Assembly (NCBI RefSeq): GCF_037975245.1
Contig: NC_092567.1
Span: 19,662,876 to 19,726,875 of the forward strand
Length of the DNA stretch: 64,000 nt
Direction of reading: 5' to 3'
From: Apostichopus japonicus
Taxonomy: Eukaryota > Echinodermata > Holothuroidea > Aspidochirotida > Stichopodidae
The position numbers and the translations under genes are program-made. The notes beneath the pieces are model-generated. The model did no database searches, was not told the origin of the DNA, and saw nothing but the letters and a program-made list of their open reading frames with translations. Each line of letters starts with the position of its first letter. The first letter of the stretch is position 1. Of the stretch, positions 34,826-49,024 are shown piece after piece.

Positions 34826-37800
34826 GTATTTTATGTAAATTACCGATCTGCCCCAATTCTCGAACCCTTGCCCACACACGCTCGCCCACACCCCTCCACC
34901 CTCTGCCCATAAACACATATAAACAAAGGTGAAAATATTCCGTGGTAAAATTTACAAATGACAGCATGCATCATTCAAAAACTATTTGATCGGACATGTT
35001 CCATTTATTGATTAGAATTTCCTTGAATTCTGCATTAATTAACACATTCCGAGGTTACTATACAGCAGAGCATATACCACAGCAGTCATATTAGTGACTT
35101 TTGCGTAGGATTAAATAATTTTGTAGATCAAATTTTGAAAGCACCTTTTGCTTTTTGACGTTGATAAATATTTCCATGCAATTTTTAAATCTTCAATTAC
35201 AACCTAGTACATTAAATTGACTGGTCAAATTTAATTTTAAATGTTTACATTTAAAAGTCGAAAGTTTGGACTTTTCTTCTTAACTTCGCTTGGCACATGT
35301 GGCTTCTACTGTTATATGAAAGCAAACCCTGACCGATTAAAATTGTTTGAATGGAGTCAATGACATTTTATGAGGGGAATAACTGATTAACCTTCATTTG
35401 GTGACAAATATCGAATATCAAGGAGGAAGTTGCCTTTCTTGGTTAATTAATTGTAATTCTTATTATAAGAATGTATTCGGTATAAGTTTCATCAAAATTG
35501 TCGACCAAAACGCAAAATCAAATCTGCCTTAAAGATGTAGGATTTCAACATAATAGGCTATATCCAATATAGGTAGCACTTGTATAAGTTGATGTTGTTT
35601 ATCTTCTTCATATAGAAATATTAACGAGGTAATAATCACGTGGGGTAAAAAATCATGAGAGAACTCCAATATATTAAGTTAAGCAGATGTGTTTATTAAA
35701 CCGTATTCAAGCAGATCATTAAAACAACTGACATATAATGTGATATATGGTGACATAGCACAAAGAACCATATGATTATAGATATTCAGTAACTCCTCAT
35801 TATAGTCATATCTAGAGAATGGTACTGCATTTTATTGAACTATGAATGAACTATATGAGTTAGTATACGCAGTACCTTGCTACATACTACAGTGGATTTT
35901 CTCTCATAGTTTACCCAGCTTTGTTAGAATAACATAAATAATGTAATAATATAAATTTCTAGAAAGCTCGTATTATGAGAACATTAAACCTTTGAAGAAA
36001 TGTATATGAATGTTATAATGCTTTATAATACTTCGTCAGCCTGTCATATATCAGTCTGGCTGGTTTCAGTGTATAAACCCAGTAAATTCTGCCACAGGAT
36101 AAATTGACTTAATCTCTTCTGATTTGTAAGAATTTCCCAAGGGTTTGAAACAAAGGACAGCTTCTTATATTAGTCACAATGGTATACTTGAAAAGCTGTA
36201 TGTTCTGAAGCACATACTTCATCTCGATAAGTTGTTGACTCTTAAAATCCACTGCTATCAATCCAGAGTGTGTAATATCTATAGTACACTTCTAATTTTT
36301 AATTTCTGTAAATTTTAAAAGGACGAATATTTTTGGAAAATTCACGTGTTTGAACTGTCGAAGTGATGTTTAAATTACGTCGTTGAAGTTTCAAGATTTT
36401 TTTTTTAAAGTAATTTGAACTATTAATGGTTGTCGTAAAAAAATCTCACTTTAGGTGAAATTATCTTCAATCCAATGGAGTGTTAATGATGCGTTACAAC
36501 TTAACGCAATCTGTCTGTCGTGTTATACCTTTTAGTATTCTGGCCTCTTTTTCTGCAAAGCGCGGCTTTGTCTTAAATAGCACTTATGTTCTAAGGGCCG
36601 GAGAAAGGAAAAGAAAGAAATAAATAAAGAAGCCTGATGATGATTTTCAACCGACTTTGTATCTTATATTCTATTCCAGAACTGCAAATATTAAAAAAAG
36701 ATAGTCCATAGTAAATTATGAATTAATAAATAAATAAATACAAAATCACCTCGAATCAAAGTTAATCTGTGTAAACACCAGGAAGTGTTTAAAAATTTGC
36801 TAAAGGTTCTCGTAAGAACTATGATTATTGACCTTATGGGGCGGTACAGAAAATAATACGGAAATAGCAGTCATAATGATACATCGCTAAAAAGTAAAGC
36901 TTTTCCTATAGTTTACCGATTTGAGCATAATCATGGTGCCGGTATAGGTTGCCAAAACAGTGTCAAGAGATGGGGCCCTGGCTCATGGGTCAGTGGAATA
37001 GCAAAGAGCAACAGGGCCCCGATGCATCAATAGAAATTGGGCCCAAAGTAAAGTCCTCATTCACCCAAGCTCAACCAAGTTTTGAGGCTTGGGTGAGCTA
37101 TTTGTTATATTTGACACCCCTACAGATAATCCCGGATATGCCCAAGGTATAAATGAGACCCGTTTAGTTCACATACTGCACATATATCCATATCCAGCGG
37201 CTTTGCTGGCTTGCAGCTGGCTCCACAGGGTGGTTATTTTCCCCGGTACTTTTCACCGATCCCCCGGACCCAAAGTCCCAGGAGACCACACTAGCCGCAC
37301 CGGTCGCATGTTACACCGCTGATTGTATCTATAGTTGAAATCTGTTCAGGCCTATAGCTGTACGTTTTCGAACATATCATTTCTGCTATCAATTTTAAGG
37401 GCATTAAACAATAGGCTGTATCGGGCATTTTGACTTAAGTTTCTTTATTGGCTGCCTTACAGGCTTGATGTTTTTGGTAGGCCCGACGGCAGATTAAAGA
37501 AGGGACCTATCGGTCGATGAATACCATGGAACCTAAGTAAAATATCGGACCCGTTTGGTTTTAAATTACTGACTGCACATTTTATATCAATAACCTACAC
37601 TTAACAACGACACAGCTGATCACATGCTAAGTCTCATAATATACAGGAAACTATGGTAAATATTGAATAAAGTATACCACTGGTTTCATCCCAACGATGT
37701 GTCGTCACGTCGAATACAGTATAAATATGAATTCAGGTGTACAAGCCTTTGTGTTGAGAATGGCCTTTCACTAACGGATTTCTGAAATAAATTCTATTGT

Positions 37801-40520
37801 TAGATTAAACTTAATCTATAAAGAGCTCAGGAATGCTACTGTACATGTTTATAGTGTTCGGGCATACACTCTCGTGTTTTTAATTGTATGTGAACCTTTA
37901 CTCAAACAGATGTAGTTGTTCTTTAGTTTCTAAGTTCTCTCATTCAGAGATTTGTATGTTATGGAGACCTCATGTATGGAAGCGCGGCATGGGATTATTT
38001 CGAATGGGACGTGTTCGGTGGAGGAATAACCTTGATTTTTCGTGTCGACCACGTTGTTTACTTGGTGAAATGTCGTTTCTGCTACGTAGGGCTACGAGGA
38101 GGAGCCATTGTTACTCTTTCTATCAACAATTACACATATCATTTTGAAAATTGTAAAGATCCATTTAATAGCGTATTGTAGTACTGCCGGTTACCGTGTT
38201 AAAAATCTTCAAGAATTTCATAACATGACTCATATTTTGACCAAGGGGTTGTAGGATCTGTATGACTACGCATTTAATGCAAATTACCCCATGAAGTTTT
38301 AACTCACCAAGTTACCGAACAGGTTTATTTTGTGTTGGAAAGTGGACGCACATCAATCATCCTAATTTTGAAATTAAAGAAGTACTTACCCCTCCTTGGA
38401 CGGTCACAGACATAAACAGACAGGTGAGTATAAACTTTTCTATCTTAAAAATTGCTAGAAGTCTTAGGTTTGGCATTACGGAGTAATACTCCGTGAACGC
38501 GGAAGCAGGACAGTAACTGACGATATTTGGTAAAATAAGAGTCGTCTGGGTCTAGTGCCCTGTCAAACTTTCAGAGGATCCAGTTGGCAGTCATAGTAAC
38601 GCAGCCACAATAACACACCCCACTCCCCACGAAAACACCCCACTCCCCACCCCCCCCCCGCCCACAGTGGCTCTGCTTTCTATCGGCTCCGTCACTGAAC
38701 ACACTGCAAGTATCGAGAATATACCACCACACATCCATCGATCTGCGCCGGCAAACCACTTTTCTGCATTTCTGCGTTTGTCTTTCTGTTTTGCCTGCTC
38801 AATCAACCAAATAATGGTCGTGCATATGATTGCTATAACTTTTGAATTTTATCTTCAAGTTGCAGGATTTTGGATAAAATTGCAAGCGAGGTTAATTGCT
38901 AAGATGGATTCTATTACGTGGACATCCCTTCTCCACACCCCAACCCCACCAGACCGTAACAGGTGGTCATTTAAGTAATGCTTTGCAATCATTCTAAAAT
39001 CCTAATAATATCATGAGTTATATTGTTTGCGTGTTTATAAGTCTTTATAGGTCTTTCGTGTATCATTATACAACAAATTATTCCCAAATCCTCCAGCCAC
39101 ATGCATATTTCAGACATGAATATTTCGCGACATATTTTACCTACTTAAAATAAGAGACACTAGTATCCATGCTTTCAACAGGACCCCCCCCCCTCCCCAA
39201 AGAACAACAAATCAAATAAAAAGTTACCAAGAGCATAAAAACCCACCAATAAATAAAGTAAAAAAAAGTTCAACTTTATCTTGAATCCCTTGTTCCACAT
39301 TGAGAAACTTTAACAAGTTTCGACAAACTAACTAATAACTTTGCTTTTTGCAGTTACTTAAACCTTATCGTGGCAAATTCTCAAATAACATTTCCTCCAA
39401 ATTTCACGGTTTTGCGTCGGTGATTTTGTACAGGGCGACCTCAATAAAGAATATGTGCTATATACGGCTCTGCTTCTGGTTTCAACATACCGCCATCATT
39501 TTCGTATCACGTTTTGAAATCGATGAATATGATAAGTTGTTATGACAGTTGAAACTTGACTAGTTAAATGTTTTGTTATCTTTTATTAATACAAAATGAG
39601 GTATTTTGCCTATATCTTAGGTAATAAGTTATATCTTTCACGACGACACAGTTCTTCATGCTAATGGTACTTTTGTACTCCGATAAATGATAGCAGAACA
39701 CTGAATTAAGGAGTGTAATCAGTGGTGCATATTGGCAGAGTTTGAATAAATTACATACAATTTCGAAGCTTGCCGATAGAAAAAGAGGACAAGAAAAAGT
39801 TATGTTTTTGATCATCAGGTCGATATCCTAATTCTAATAATCTGAGTGGTACTGGTCTATTGGGTCGTGACCCGGTCCTCAAAGAAAATCCTGGCTCATG
39901 GGCCTAACCGTTTAGGACCGTTAGCTGTCGGTCAAAATTTGGTGTTTCAATTAAGTAGCAGGCCTCAGAGATTTACTATAAACATAAACATAGTAAAAAG
40001 TAAGCAACTATTTCGGCTACAAAATTCATGATGTGATAATAGGGCGTTGTCACGAATTCAATTACGCGAAAATCCAGTAGGTTTTGCGTCCATTTTTATA
40101 TTCCCTAGATATTAAAGATGAAGCTAGCTGCAGGTTGTCTTGGTTTGTAACATTTCATTAGTAAGCTGCAATTCACTGAGCAATTCATTGGCCTCGTTTG
40201 TCAACCTGATGATCAAAAGGAAGAACGCTGCTTTAGTCAGAACTGACGATCCCGCGGAAGCATTTAACGATAATATGTAATAGCCCTAGGTCTAATTCCG
40301 CATTCTAGTTTCTAATTCCAATTTTATCCTTCAAAATAAGCGGGAAATATAGAGGGTGATTTAGCATCGTAAAAAGTGACATTGCTGCATATTTGAATAT
40401 GTTATTGCTGTGACATTAATGCTTTCGAAGTAATGGAAACTACTATATGGATGTTAGCTGTTCAGGTCCAGTGTGATTCTCTAATGAAAGTGGTTTGTTC
40501 AGTAAGTGTGGACTATAGTT
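34826..40520. other. Intergenic, no recognisable gene
   Basis: AT-rich sequence with an ATAA-type simple repeat at 36725-36740, a CpG-bearing patch at 37940-38110 with overlapping short ORFs that resemble nothing known to me, a C-rich CCCCACTCCCCAC direct repeat at 38620-38660 and C-rich runs near 39181-39198. A good-looking acceptor precedes an open frame at 39354-39545, but no partner exon or family match was found. Confidence 0.5.
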
Positions 40521-40528
40521 GTACATAC

Positions 40529-40909
40529 CAGTGGCGGAGCTAGGGGTATTGGTCAGAGGGGGCGAGAATGGTCTGTAGGGGCGCTTTCGACACTATCTAA
40601 GCGGAGCGCCACCACAGGTTGGCGCGGAGCGTACAGAATGATACTCCCTAGATCGCCGGAAATTACCATTTCCGGGCCTTGCTAATTTGCAGCTAAACGA
40701 AGAATAAATAGCCGTTAGAATATTTTGTCAGAAAATTACACCACAAAAATGTGACAAATGTCAATAGGTAGATGAGAGCGCAGTTAAAATGTCAATAATC
40801 GCGAATAAGTAAAAAGTGTTAACAAGCTGAAAAGGGCGCCAGCAGTCCATTTGAGTCCGTCAGGGGGGGGGGGGGATCCGCCCCTGACTGTATGGACGCT
40901 CCGCCACTG
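40529..40909. mobile_element. hAT-type MITE, 381 bp, with perfect 8-bp target duplication
   Basis: The ends are CAGTGGCGGAGC and its exact inverse GCTCCGCCACTG, flanked by GTACATAC on both sides (40521-40528 and 40910-40917). A G tract lies next to the right end. The left arm (CACTATCTAAGCGGAGCGCC) is shared with the elements at 4851-5382 and 44183-44795, so the three are related by descent or recombination. It is non-coding. Confidence 0.93.
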
Positions 40910-42370
40910 GTACATACCTCCTCTCTTACCTGTCTTCTCCTTACTTATGTACTTTCCCATCTACATGACCGACTAAACTAGAAAAGCCCTCTAATTACAT
41001 CCGGGACACCGAGCAGTTTCCTCGCCTTCCATGGAGTGCAAGGGCAAAAAGAATATCGTTGCTGCGTATTAGCAGCGCATAAAAACAATAGCATGAACAG
41101 CAAGTAATTACTTGTAACATGAAAGTCGATTGCAGTAGAAAAAACACAATCGCATTTGTAAAAGGAGACCCTAACCTACCCATCATTGGTCTATGTGATA
41201 GAGATAACAGCGATGAACAATGAAATTTCCCTAACAGCTTAGAAAAATATTGTTATATTAGGGGGACCTCTCAGGTTTAATGTTTCTTCAAAAACATGGC
41301 TGAAGAAGTGTTGAGCACGTCTATATATGACGTCATGTGCTCCATCTTTCATTTTTCTTTTATTTATGTTATAATATTTCTTTTCTGTAACGGAAATGGA
41401 TTTGGCAACAACTGAGTCTAAAATATTGAAGATCTTAAAAGGACCCAATGATGGGATCGGTTTCAATCTCAACATTGCTAATATTCTACCTTGAAAACAT
41501 GAAGTAAACAAAAACAAAGGAAAAGATTTCGGATCATAGTCAGTTAGTGCCTCAATGATATTTACAAAGTGAGACACACCAAACACACCTATTAACTAGG
41601 ATATTTTATAATAGGGGGGGGGGGGGAGTTTTCGCTATCACAATATAGAACACCTGTAGCGTCAACTCAAATCGCATCATCAAAGGCAATGGCAGTATTG
41701 AACAATTCCTCGTATCAAAGTCAATCAATGCATAGGCCTACAGACATTGGTCGACATCAGAATTAATCGTAGCATTGGACTATTCATTGTGGGAAAAACG
41801 GACTACATTAAGAAAGTGTGCGAGGAAAAAGCAAACGACATCAAAGGACATCGATCCGCGCCACGGTCCACTGGAATGATACCAGGTGCTTTTGATCATG
41901 CTTTGGAATGTATTAAGTGTGTGACGTATTTGTAACATTCTTCTGTTAAAGAGCAGTAACAGGTTGTATGTATTGTAAAATTGCATGTGTCTGTTGTACT
42001 TGAATTTGCTAAATGGCACCGGTCTGGTATTTCCCACGTCTCTGAAAAGATGTTAACAGCAAAAGCGGCACTCGATGGTGGTCTTTGATGTTATTTCACA
42101 CGCTCGTCATGCCTTACTTAACCTCGAGCATACTATTGTTCGGTACTGCAAATATTTTTTGTACTAGCAATATGCTTTCCTTATGCAAAGAGTGTAATTG
42201 ATGCTGCGGTTGGTTTTCTTTCGATCGTACGATTAAATTTGACGATTTGATTAAATTTGACGATTTGATTGAATTTGATAATGAGATTTAGTACGATTGA
42301 ATATGAGCGATTACATGATTTGCATTAACATAAAATATATATACATATATATAAATAGGTATATATAAAT

Positions 42371-42373
<3 letters not shown>

Positions 42374-42430
<57 letters not shown>
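42374..42430. repeat. (AT)n microsatellite
   Basis: An almost pure TA run preceded by ATAAATAGGTATAT units. Confidence 0.95.
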
Positions 42431-42432
<2 letters not shown>

Positions 42433-43270
42433 AATCACGTAAACGAAATATCTAGTTGTGTATGATATCATTACATACGGTGATCGATGATGCAAAATCT
42501 AGAATAATGTTTTAAGCGTTGCATTATGCTTCACTAACACATAATCTCAACTATTCATCTCTTCACCCTTTTTTCCCGCTGCTTCAATCTCAGATCCTAA
42601 AAATTCCTAATTTATTAATAAAACACGTTGCCTCTACTTGTTTTCTCTTAGGTATGCCTTCCGCAAAAATATCGTTTTTAGTTTTGATGCAGTAACTTGA
42701 TCATACCTAACCAGCACAACACAACACCTTTTCTTTTGTGCTAAGTTGTGTAATTTTGTAACGGTACTCATTACTTCAACTTAGAAACCCAAAGCAAAAC
42801 CCAAAGCAGTGGTAAGTGTTGTTTCACATAAAACAATGACGTCTAAATTGTCTTGGCACTTAAAATGAATAAATTTCAGCAAAGCAAGAAGATTTGAACA
42901 GGAAGCAGGAAATAGTCAACATTCTTTGCGTTATATATATTTTCAAGAACTTGAGATTTCAGCATTCCTTGAGGTCAGTGTAGATTTCCATTGCATGCGA
43001 TATATGCATTGGTATTTAGTTAATTTATTATTGGTATTTATAAATTATTACAACGTTAATAAAAGGCTACAGGATCCGTACAAATTCAGTAATATCATTC
43101 TCTTTACTGTATTACATGAACGAGTATATATGCCCATTGTTAAGTGTGTCTTGTTCTCTTGGAAATTTACAAAACTGTTTCTAAAGAACAGAATACCACT
43201 CATTGTAGAACCACTGGCCGTCAGTCGGGGATTGTTTTTACAATTCAGAGGATGAATATGTACCTGCTTA

Positions 43271-44923
43271 CAGTGGCGTCGCCAAGGGGGGCCAGGGGGC
43301 ACGTGCCCCCCTGGAAAACATAGTGCCCCCTCGAGTACCCCCCATCTGAGATTTGGGTTGGTAAAAAAATATATATATATTTTGTTATATTCAACTCCCA
43401 TCATCTGAGTTGGTTTTTCATAAGGACAAAGCAGCACAGTAATTCGTATTTTCTTCAAATGAGCTGCGAAAAAATGAAAAAAGTTTATCCTTGAAGGTCG
43501 GGTATCGAAGTCGTAACCCGCGCCATCACAACAGGTGTCGATATTTACATTGAATGTGTCAGTGCTCACGCCATACCAGCGGATATACACGTCCGCTTCG
43601 CGAGCTACATGACTGTGAGAAGGGAGGGTACTGCAATATGTTGCCTTGGTCTGAGGTTGACAGGTTAGGAGCTGACGAAATGTGAGAATGTGAGGGTCCG
43701 CAGGCACCATACTTGACTATATTTGTGGACCCATATATTAACCCTGTTGTGTAGGGGGTGCAGAGGTCATTTGAGGTCAGATGCTTGTAGGAACAAATGG
43801 CGAATGTTCACACCTGCATACTGAGCCATACTCGATGTGTGATCAAACTTTGGATTGCATGGTGAGATCCCTGATAGGAGCCAATAACGATGCTGGAACC
43901 TTTTACATCTTAATAGATAATGGGAGAAAACGAGAAGGACAAGAAAGGAGTCGGGGGTTAGCACACATTAATTCAACAAATGTAGGTTCTATTGATAGGG
44001 TTAGGCATAATATCGACAGCATGTGGTTCATATCCTCTGCAAAATTCTGCGCCTTGTTAAAATCATTACCTCAAAAATAGCAATTTCTGGAGATATCTTC
44101 AGATCGAATTTAGCATCAAATGAGGCAGCATTTTGCATCTAGCCCATCCTCCGTATGCGAAAATTTTCCAAAGGGGAGGGGGCATTGGCGGCGGAACGGG
44201 GGGGGCTTGGGGGCTCAGCCCCCAATGAAAAAGTTGAGGGGGCAAATGCATGATAAGCCCCCCATATTTACCAAGGCTCCGAAACGTGCATCTGCCCATT
44301 TTTCAATGCATACTTGTCGATCTGTCCGATGCACACGTATACTAAATAGGTGTAATAATTTTAGTAAATGCTGGGGGGACCCTCGGCCCGTCCCCTGGCT
44401 ATAGACCACATTGTCACCCCAACCGCGTCTTCACGCCCCGTGAAAAGTGGAAGCAGTGAGTGTGAGTACCGGTAAGCGCAACACAACTTCGTCTTAGGCC
44501 AATGACTTGCTTCATTTCAGCCAGTTCTCCAACATCCCCTTACTACACTCAAAAACGTCTTTGCGAGTACACTACGAGTAATAGCTACTCTCTTAAAACA
44601 CCATCGAATATACAAATTACAATGTTTTTACAGACTTTTACGTGCAATCTGAGAAATTGCAGGCTTGAGACCCATATTTTGAAAAACCCAAAATTTTCTT
44701 GTACGCTCCGCGCCAACTGATGGTGGCGCTCCGCTTAGATACACATTAGCCCCCCCCCCCCCCCCCTCAATAATTTTCCCGTTCCGCCGCGCCTGGAGGG
44801 GGCACCCACTCCCCTTAGACCCCTCCCCCAGGACGGCGATCCGTATCCACCTAAGTGCCCCCATCAAATGCTGGTGCCCCCCTGTGCCCCCCCCCCAGAC
44901 TGAAAAGTCTGGTGACGCCACTG
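43271..44923. mobile_element. hAT-type element, 1.65 kb, with perfect 8-bp target duplication
   Basis: CAGTGGCGTCGCCA at the left and GGTGACGCCACTG at the right are inverted, and CCTGCTTA flanks both sides (43263-43270 and 44924-44931). Both subterminal regions are rich in GTGCCCCC. No transposase domain was recognised: the long minus-strand ORF that crosses the left boundary (to 43048) includes flanking DNA and has no family features. A second element is inserted at 44183-44795. Confidence 0.9.
44183..44795. mobile_element. Nested hAT-type MITE (inverted relative to the copy at 4851)
   Basis: About 613 bp that aligns in reverse orientation with 4851-5382, including the CGTATACT, CCAAGGCTCCGAAACGTGCA and GGGACCCTCGGCCC segments. 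The ends are CATTGGCGGCGGAAC and GTTCCGCCGCGCCTG. It is flanked by GGAGGGGG (44175-44182 and 44795-44802; the exact junction is ambiguous by one base). It therefore inserted into the older 43271-44923 element. Confidence 0.85.
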
Positions 44924-44931
44924 CCTGCTTA

Positions 44932-47900
44932 TGACCTAATTTATTGTCTAAACATGCCACAGAATGCACCATCTTTGAAGTTTAAGTGTTTGGTTTCTTT
45001 CTGGGGAATATCCGCAGGGCCCAATACATGGGAGTTCTCTTCACCGACACAAGGGCCGCAACCCCGACAAATTCTTCATCTGACTATAGTCCTTCTATAA
45101 AGATGAATACCACTATCTAAATCAGTCGCGGGAAGGGTTTTTACCATTTGGCCCTCACCTTTCAAAGCCTATGTACGCCAATGTGTGGAATACTTGATTG
45201 CTTAAACGAAAGCATCTTATTCTATTTGTCGGATAATGAACGTCGCAAACAACGCCTTAATCGGATTCTAAAGATATCGTTCATCTGGTCTTTACTCGTG
45301 TCAGTATCAGTCACATGCAACAATACAAATGGAAATTACTTCATATGATCAAATGCAATTTACTTAGTCAATAGGTAGCAAAGTCAACACATATCTATTT
45401 GTTCGCTAAAATTTCTGATTGATTAAATTGTCTTTTTTTTTTTAAATTTTATTCCTCAGTTTACATTGTCAGAATATAGTTTCAAAGAAATAATTCAAAA
45501 GTTTACGATTTGCAGCCTGCTGCAAAAAAGAAAAGGACAATGCTGCTGTCAAATGAGCAACGGACCTTAATCGTTTCACTCAGATGTGAAATGTTCAGAG
45601 ATTTCAAATACCCAATGTACGATATTATAAAACGTTATATATATATCGTCAGATGAGCCAAGTCAATGGCGTCTCTGTGAATTATTAAGGACAGAGGTCA
45701 ATATAAGATGGATAACTTTATGCAGAATTTGTGCATGGAATAGAGAAGAGTAATTTTAATTTCTTAGGGCAAATTTGATGGAAATATTAGGTCAGCTTCG
45801 AAAGGTAAATTGACCACTCGCAAAAGCGACGAACATCTGTGTGTATGTGCTACTTATTAAGTCACCAATATTAGGGTTATTAACGCAACATGATGCGTGT
45901 ATTTCTTTCGGCTATATCTTGCAGAAATTCCCTTACAATCAGTGGTAATACTAGTCTTCTCTCATTATCTTTGGGGCAATTTTCGTTTGATCCAATCGAG
46001 GCCTAAGAAACTGTTTGATCTTAACGCTATCCCCTTAAACTTTATTATCAATATATAATATTTGATCAGTTTCTCATCATCCGCGAGTCAAATTCCATTT
46101 TCAACAAAATTGCCAGACTGATTGCCCCCAACTTATCAATGTTGTGCACAATTCGCTGATTCATCACTGACTAAAACAAGAAGCAGTATTTCTTATAATA
46201 GTTACAAAAGTGCCTGGAGAAAAGAGGCTAGTGTTGGCAAACAAGAGAACGTATATATATACGCTAGTTAACGTCGTGTTGTCAATACTGATTAGTACAT
46301 TCCATCAGTTTTTAGAGCTAGATTAATATCATATCGTATAACATGTTTACTACCACAGATCCATGATTGTACTGCGAAAACGGCCTCTAATCATTTTCAG
46401 AGAACTTGTTTAATTTTTATTTCTGATGATATTTTCTTAATCAGGTATTTCTGAAGTTGGATTCCGGACAAAGTAATTTCACTGAATGAACTAAAAATTT
46501 AACAAACGTGGAAGCTGTGATGAATTGTTAAACGCTGCTATTATGTACTGTTCTAATTGGTTATAAAATTGCACATCTTCTACTTCGACCAGGGCAGTGA
46601 TACCCGCTAGAAACGGTATCTAATTGCATTTGAACATTTAAAAAAATCTATACTAGTTACTTGGACTTCTAAGTGAAAAACATGCTTAGAACGTTTACAA
46701 TTGTCAAAGTATTTCAAATTTGGAACCGATGGTTGTTACCGTAGCCTGGAACCGCTTATCATGAACTCCATGTTTGGTTCTTTCTTTCGTAAACTTCACA
46801 TAAAGACAAAGAAACACAGGTCATTAAGCATGAAAATAAAAAAGTAAAGATGGATCTCAACTTGTAATTTATTCAAAGGTCTTTGCGAGAATCAACAAAG
46901 TAATAGTTTCTTTACTTTTTCTGCAATATTTATACTTGAAATTGTTTAACGTAAATCTTAATAATTTTATTAACTACAAATTTATCCAGCATATGACCCA
47001 ACCGTTTTCCAAGGGTAGTAAAATTCATCAGAACGGTATTGCATCGATATTCACGGAGGTTGAAAACATCGACTGTAATACAGACGCCACAGGCTGGAGA
47101 AATCTCCGTTCTGTTTTAATTAAAATAAAAAGAACCGTGAATTCGAACAAGGAGCAAGAACGAATAGTATGTTAAATAACAATGTCACATTAATCTTTCC
47201 GCATATCAAATATCAACTTCAAGTACTGCTTAGTTTCTATGATATTCGTCCAAGTATTCCTACGGAAGTGACAAGGATCGTTTGAAATACTCGTGCAAAT
47301 GTCAAATTGTGGGCAATTACAGGTTGTTTGTGATGTATACAGGTGGGGGCTGTTCTATTATCTTCTATTATGTTCATTCTCCCATCACTGTTGTAATAAG
47401 AAAGTGTTGGGAGTGTTATTTTGCACAATGAAGTTGAATGATAGAAGTCTGTGAAATCCACACAGCAAATATGCTTGGCAGGTGTAATTTTGATCTCGGA
47501 TTGTCGTATGTCATACCAAGTGAATATTGGTCTTCTCCAGTTCAGAGAACGAAAACCTTCAAAAATTACAATAATTAATAGGTAAAATAAGGCCTTGCAG
47601 ACAGTGGCTACATTCAGCGTTTATATGTATTCTGGACACAATGAGTTAGTAATTTATTTTATATTCGAGAGAAAGCCATGGATAAAGTGATTTTCAGATA
47701 AAGACAGGAATTTAGAAATGAAATGTTAATGCTGATCCATAAATTACCCGACTTCCAATTATTGATGCTTTCCTAAATACCAGCGAAAGTAGAATTTAAT
47801 CTAAAATGTATTTGTTTCAAATGTACGTAAATTGAATGGGATATTGATCAAGATTTTATTACTTTTCACGTCGATATGCTTATACGAAACCTTTGCCAAG

Positions 47901-48566
47901 AGAGTTGTGTTTTGTAATAATAATATAACATACCTTCAAGAAATCTTAAGAGAATCCGAAAGACTAGCAAAACATTTGAAGTTGCGAAATAACATGTACA
48001 TTCTTAAACACATGGCATCAGCAAAAAAGTTTAATTAAGGTCTCTGCCGTTTGTAAAAGAATAAATATTGATGTAGTCGAATGCAAATTGTTAAAGATAA
48101 TTAATTGTTTGTTTAATATTGAGTGGAAACAAATCCGAAAGTAGCAAGTTAATGAATGATCGCGATGTAATTATATAATTAGACCACACTATCACTCATT
48201 GTCTTGTTCTAATAAGTGCAATATATTTCAGACTTGTGTCGACTATTACCATTATAACGATTTGATCTTTTAAGAAGAAATTATCTTCACGTGTAATCAA
48301 GCCAAATTATCAAGCTTAGACAAAATTAAGCACATCAATTTTTGTTAAACTTCTTTTCTGTCATTAGCCATTCTCAAATTCATCAGTAATTTATACAAAT
48401 CATTTTAGTATCTATTAATGGACGAGAGGAAATATACATTATATGTCAAACGAATTAACTGAAATTACAGGAGCAAAGACAAAGAGTGAGAGAGTCTTCG
48501 TGTAATGAATACAATGGACGTGGCCTAGTGCTTAAGATAATCTCAATAACTTCAAAAAACAACTGT
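44932..48566. other. Intergenic / downstream of the kisspeptin gene, nothing recognised
   Basis: AT-rich sequence without repeats of known type. Short open frames at 46936-47175 and 47835-48038 lack usable start codons or splice acceptors. No clear polyadenylation signal could be chosen for the kisspeptin-type gene. Confidence 0.5.
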
Positions 48567-49024
48567 TCATTTTCCGAAGGGAAGAAGGGGTGGGCGTGCA
48601 CGTGACTTGTTCTTGTTTTTCACAGCTGATTTTCGCGTATTCCTGACAGTCGAGAAAGTTTGCCTTTGTACCCTTTTCCCGAATGGAAGCGTCCTGTAAT
48701 GGGCGTTTCTATTCGGTTGCCGTCCCCGGCGTTCAACATCTTCACATGATGCTTCCAGGCAATCTAGGCTCCCAGCACGCTTTTCGTCTATGGGTCTTCC
48801 ATTATTAGAGAGGGATTCAAAAATCAACTCTGCCGTATCGTCAGCGTCAATTACATCTTCACCGTCGTTCTCGGCGAGCAAATTTTCAAGAATTGGTATA
48901 TTTACAGCAAGGTCATCTTCGTCTTGTTCTCCAGTAAACTGCTCTTGGTACGTATCATCAGATAATAATCCAGCGATAAGTTTAAGAACCCTCTCTCTGG
49001 CGTCGTCTAACCTGTCCTCGTAAT
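48567..49024 (-). CDS. Kiss1: Kisspeptin-type neuropeptide precursor, peptide exon
   Basis: After the acceptor TTGAAG|ATTAC this exon supplies residues 29-180 of the precursor. An acidic spacer (DYEDRLDDARER... to about residue 109) ends in KR (110-111). Peptide 1 is residues 112-143: it has two cysteines near its start (C117, C122) and ends HYRTLPF, followed by the amidation/cleavage site GKR (144-146). After a linker and an RK site (159-160), peptide 2 is residues 161-178, ends PPLLPF and is followed by GK and the stop. Two C-terminally amidated LPF peptides, the longer with an N-terminal disulfide, match the layout I recall for sea cucumber kisspeptin-type precursors. The peptides would be secreted and act on kisspeptin-type GPCRs, which in echinoderms are linked to metabolic and reproductive control. 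Confidence 0.9.

Noticed and set aside
39348-39545. Exon after a strong-looking acceptor at 39354
   Set aside because: No partner exon, no donor and no recognisable family; the frame ends in a stop within 200 bp.
43048-43710. Longest minus-strand open frame (220 codons)
   Set aside because: It crosses the boundary of the hAT element into flanking DNA and shows no domain, splice or codon evidence.
47832-48038. Plus-strand frame with a signal-peptide-like start and a helical, PTH-like tail
   Set aside because: It begins with TTG, a stop lies just upstream, and neither an ATG nor an AG acceptor is available in frame.
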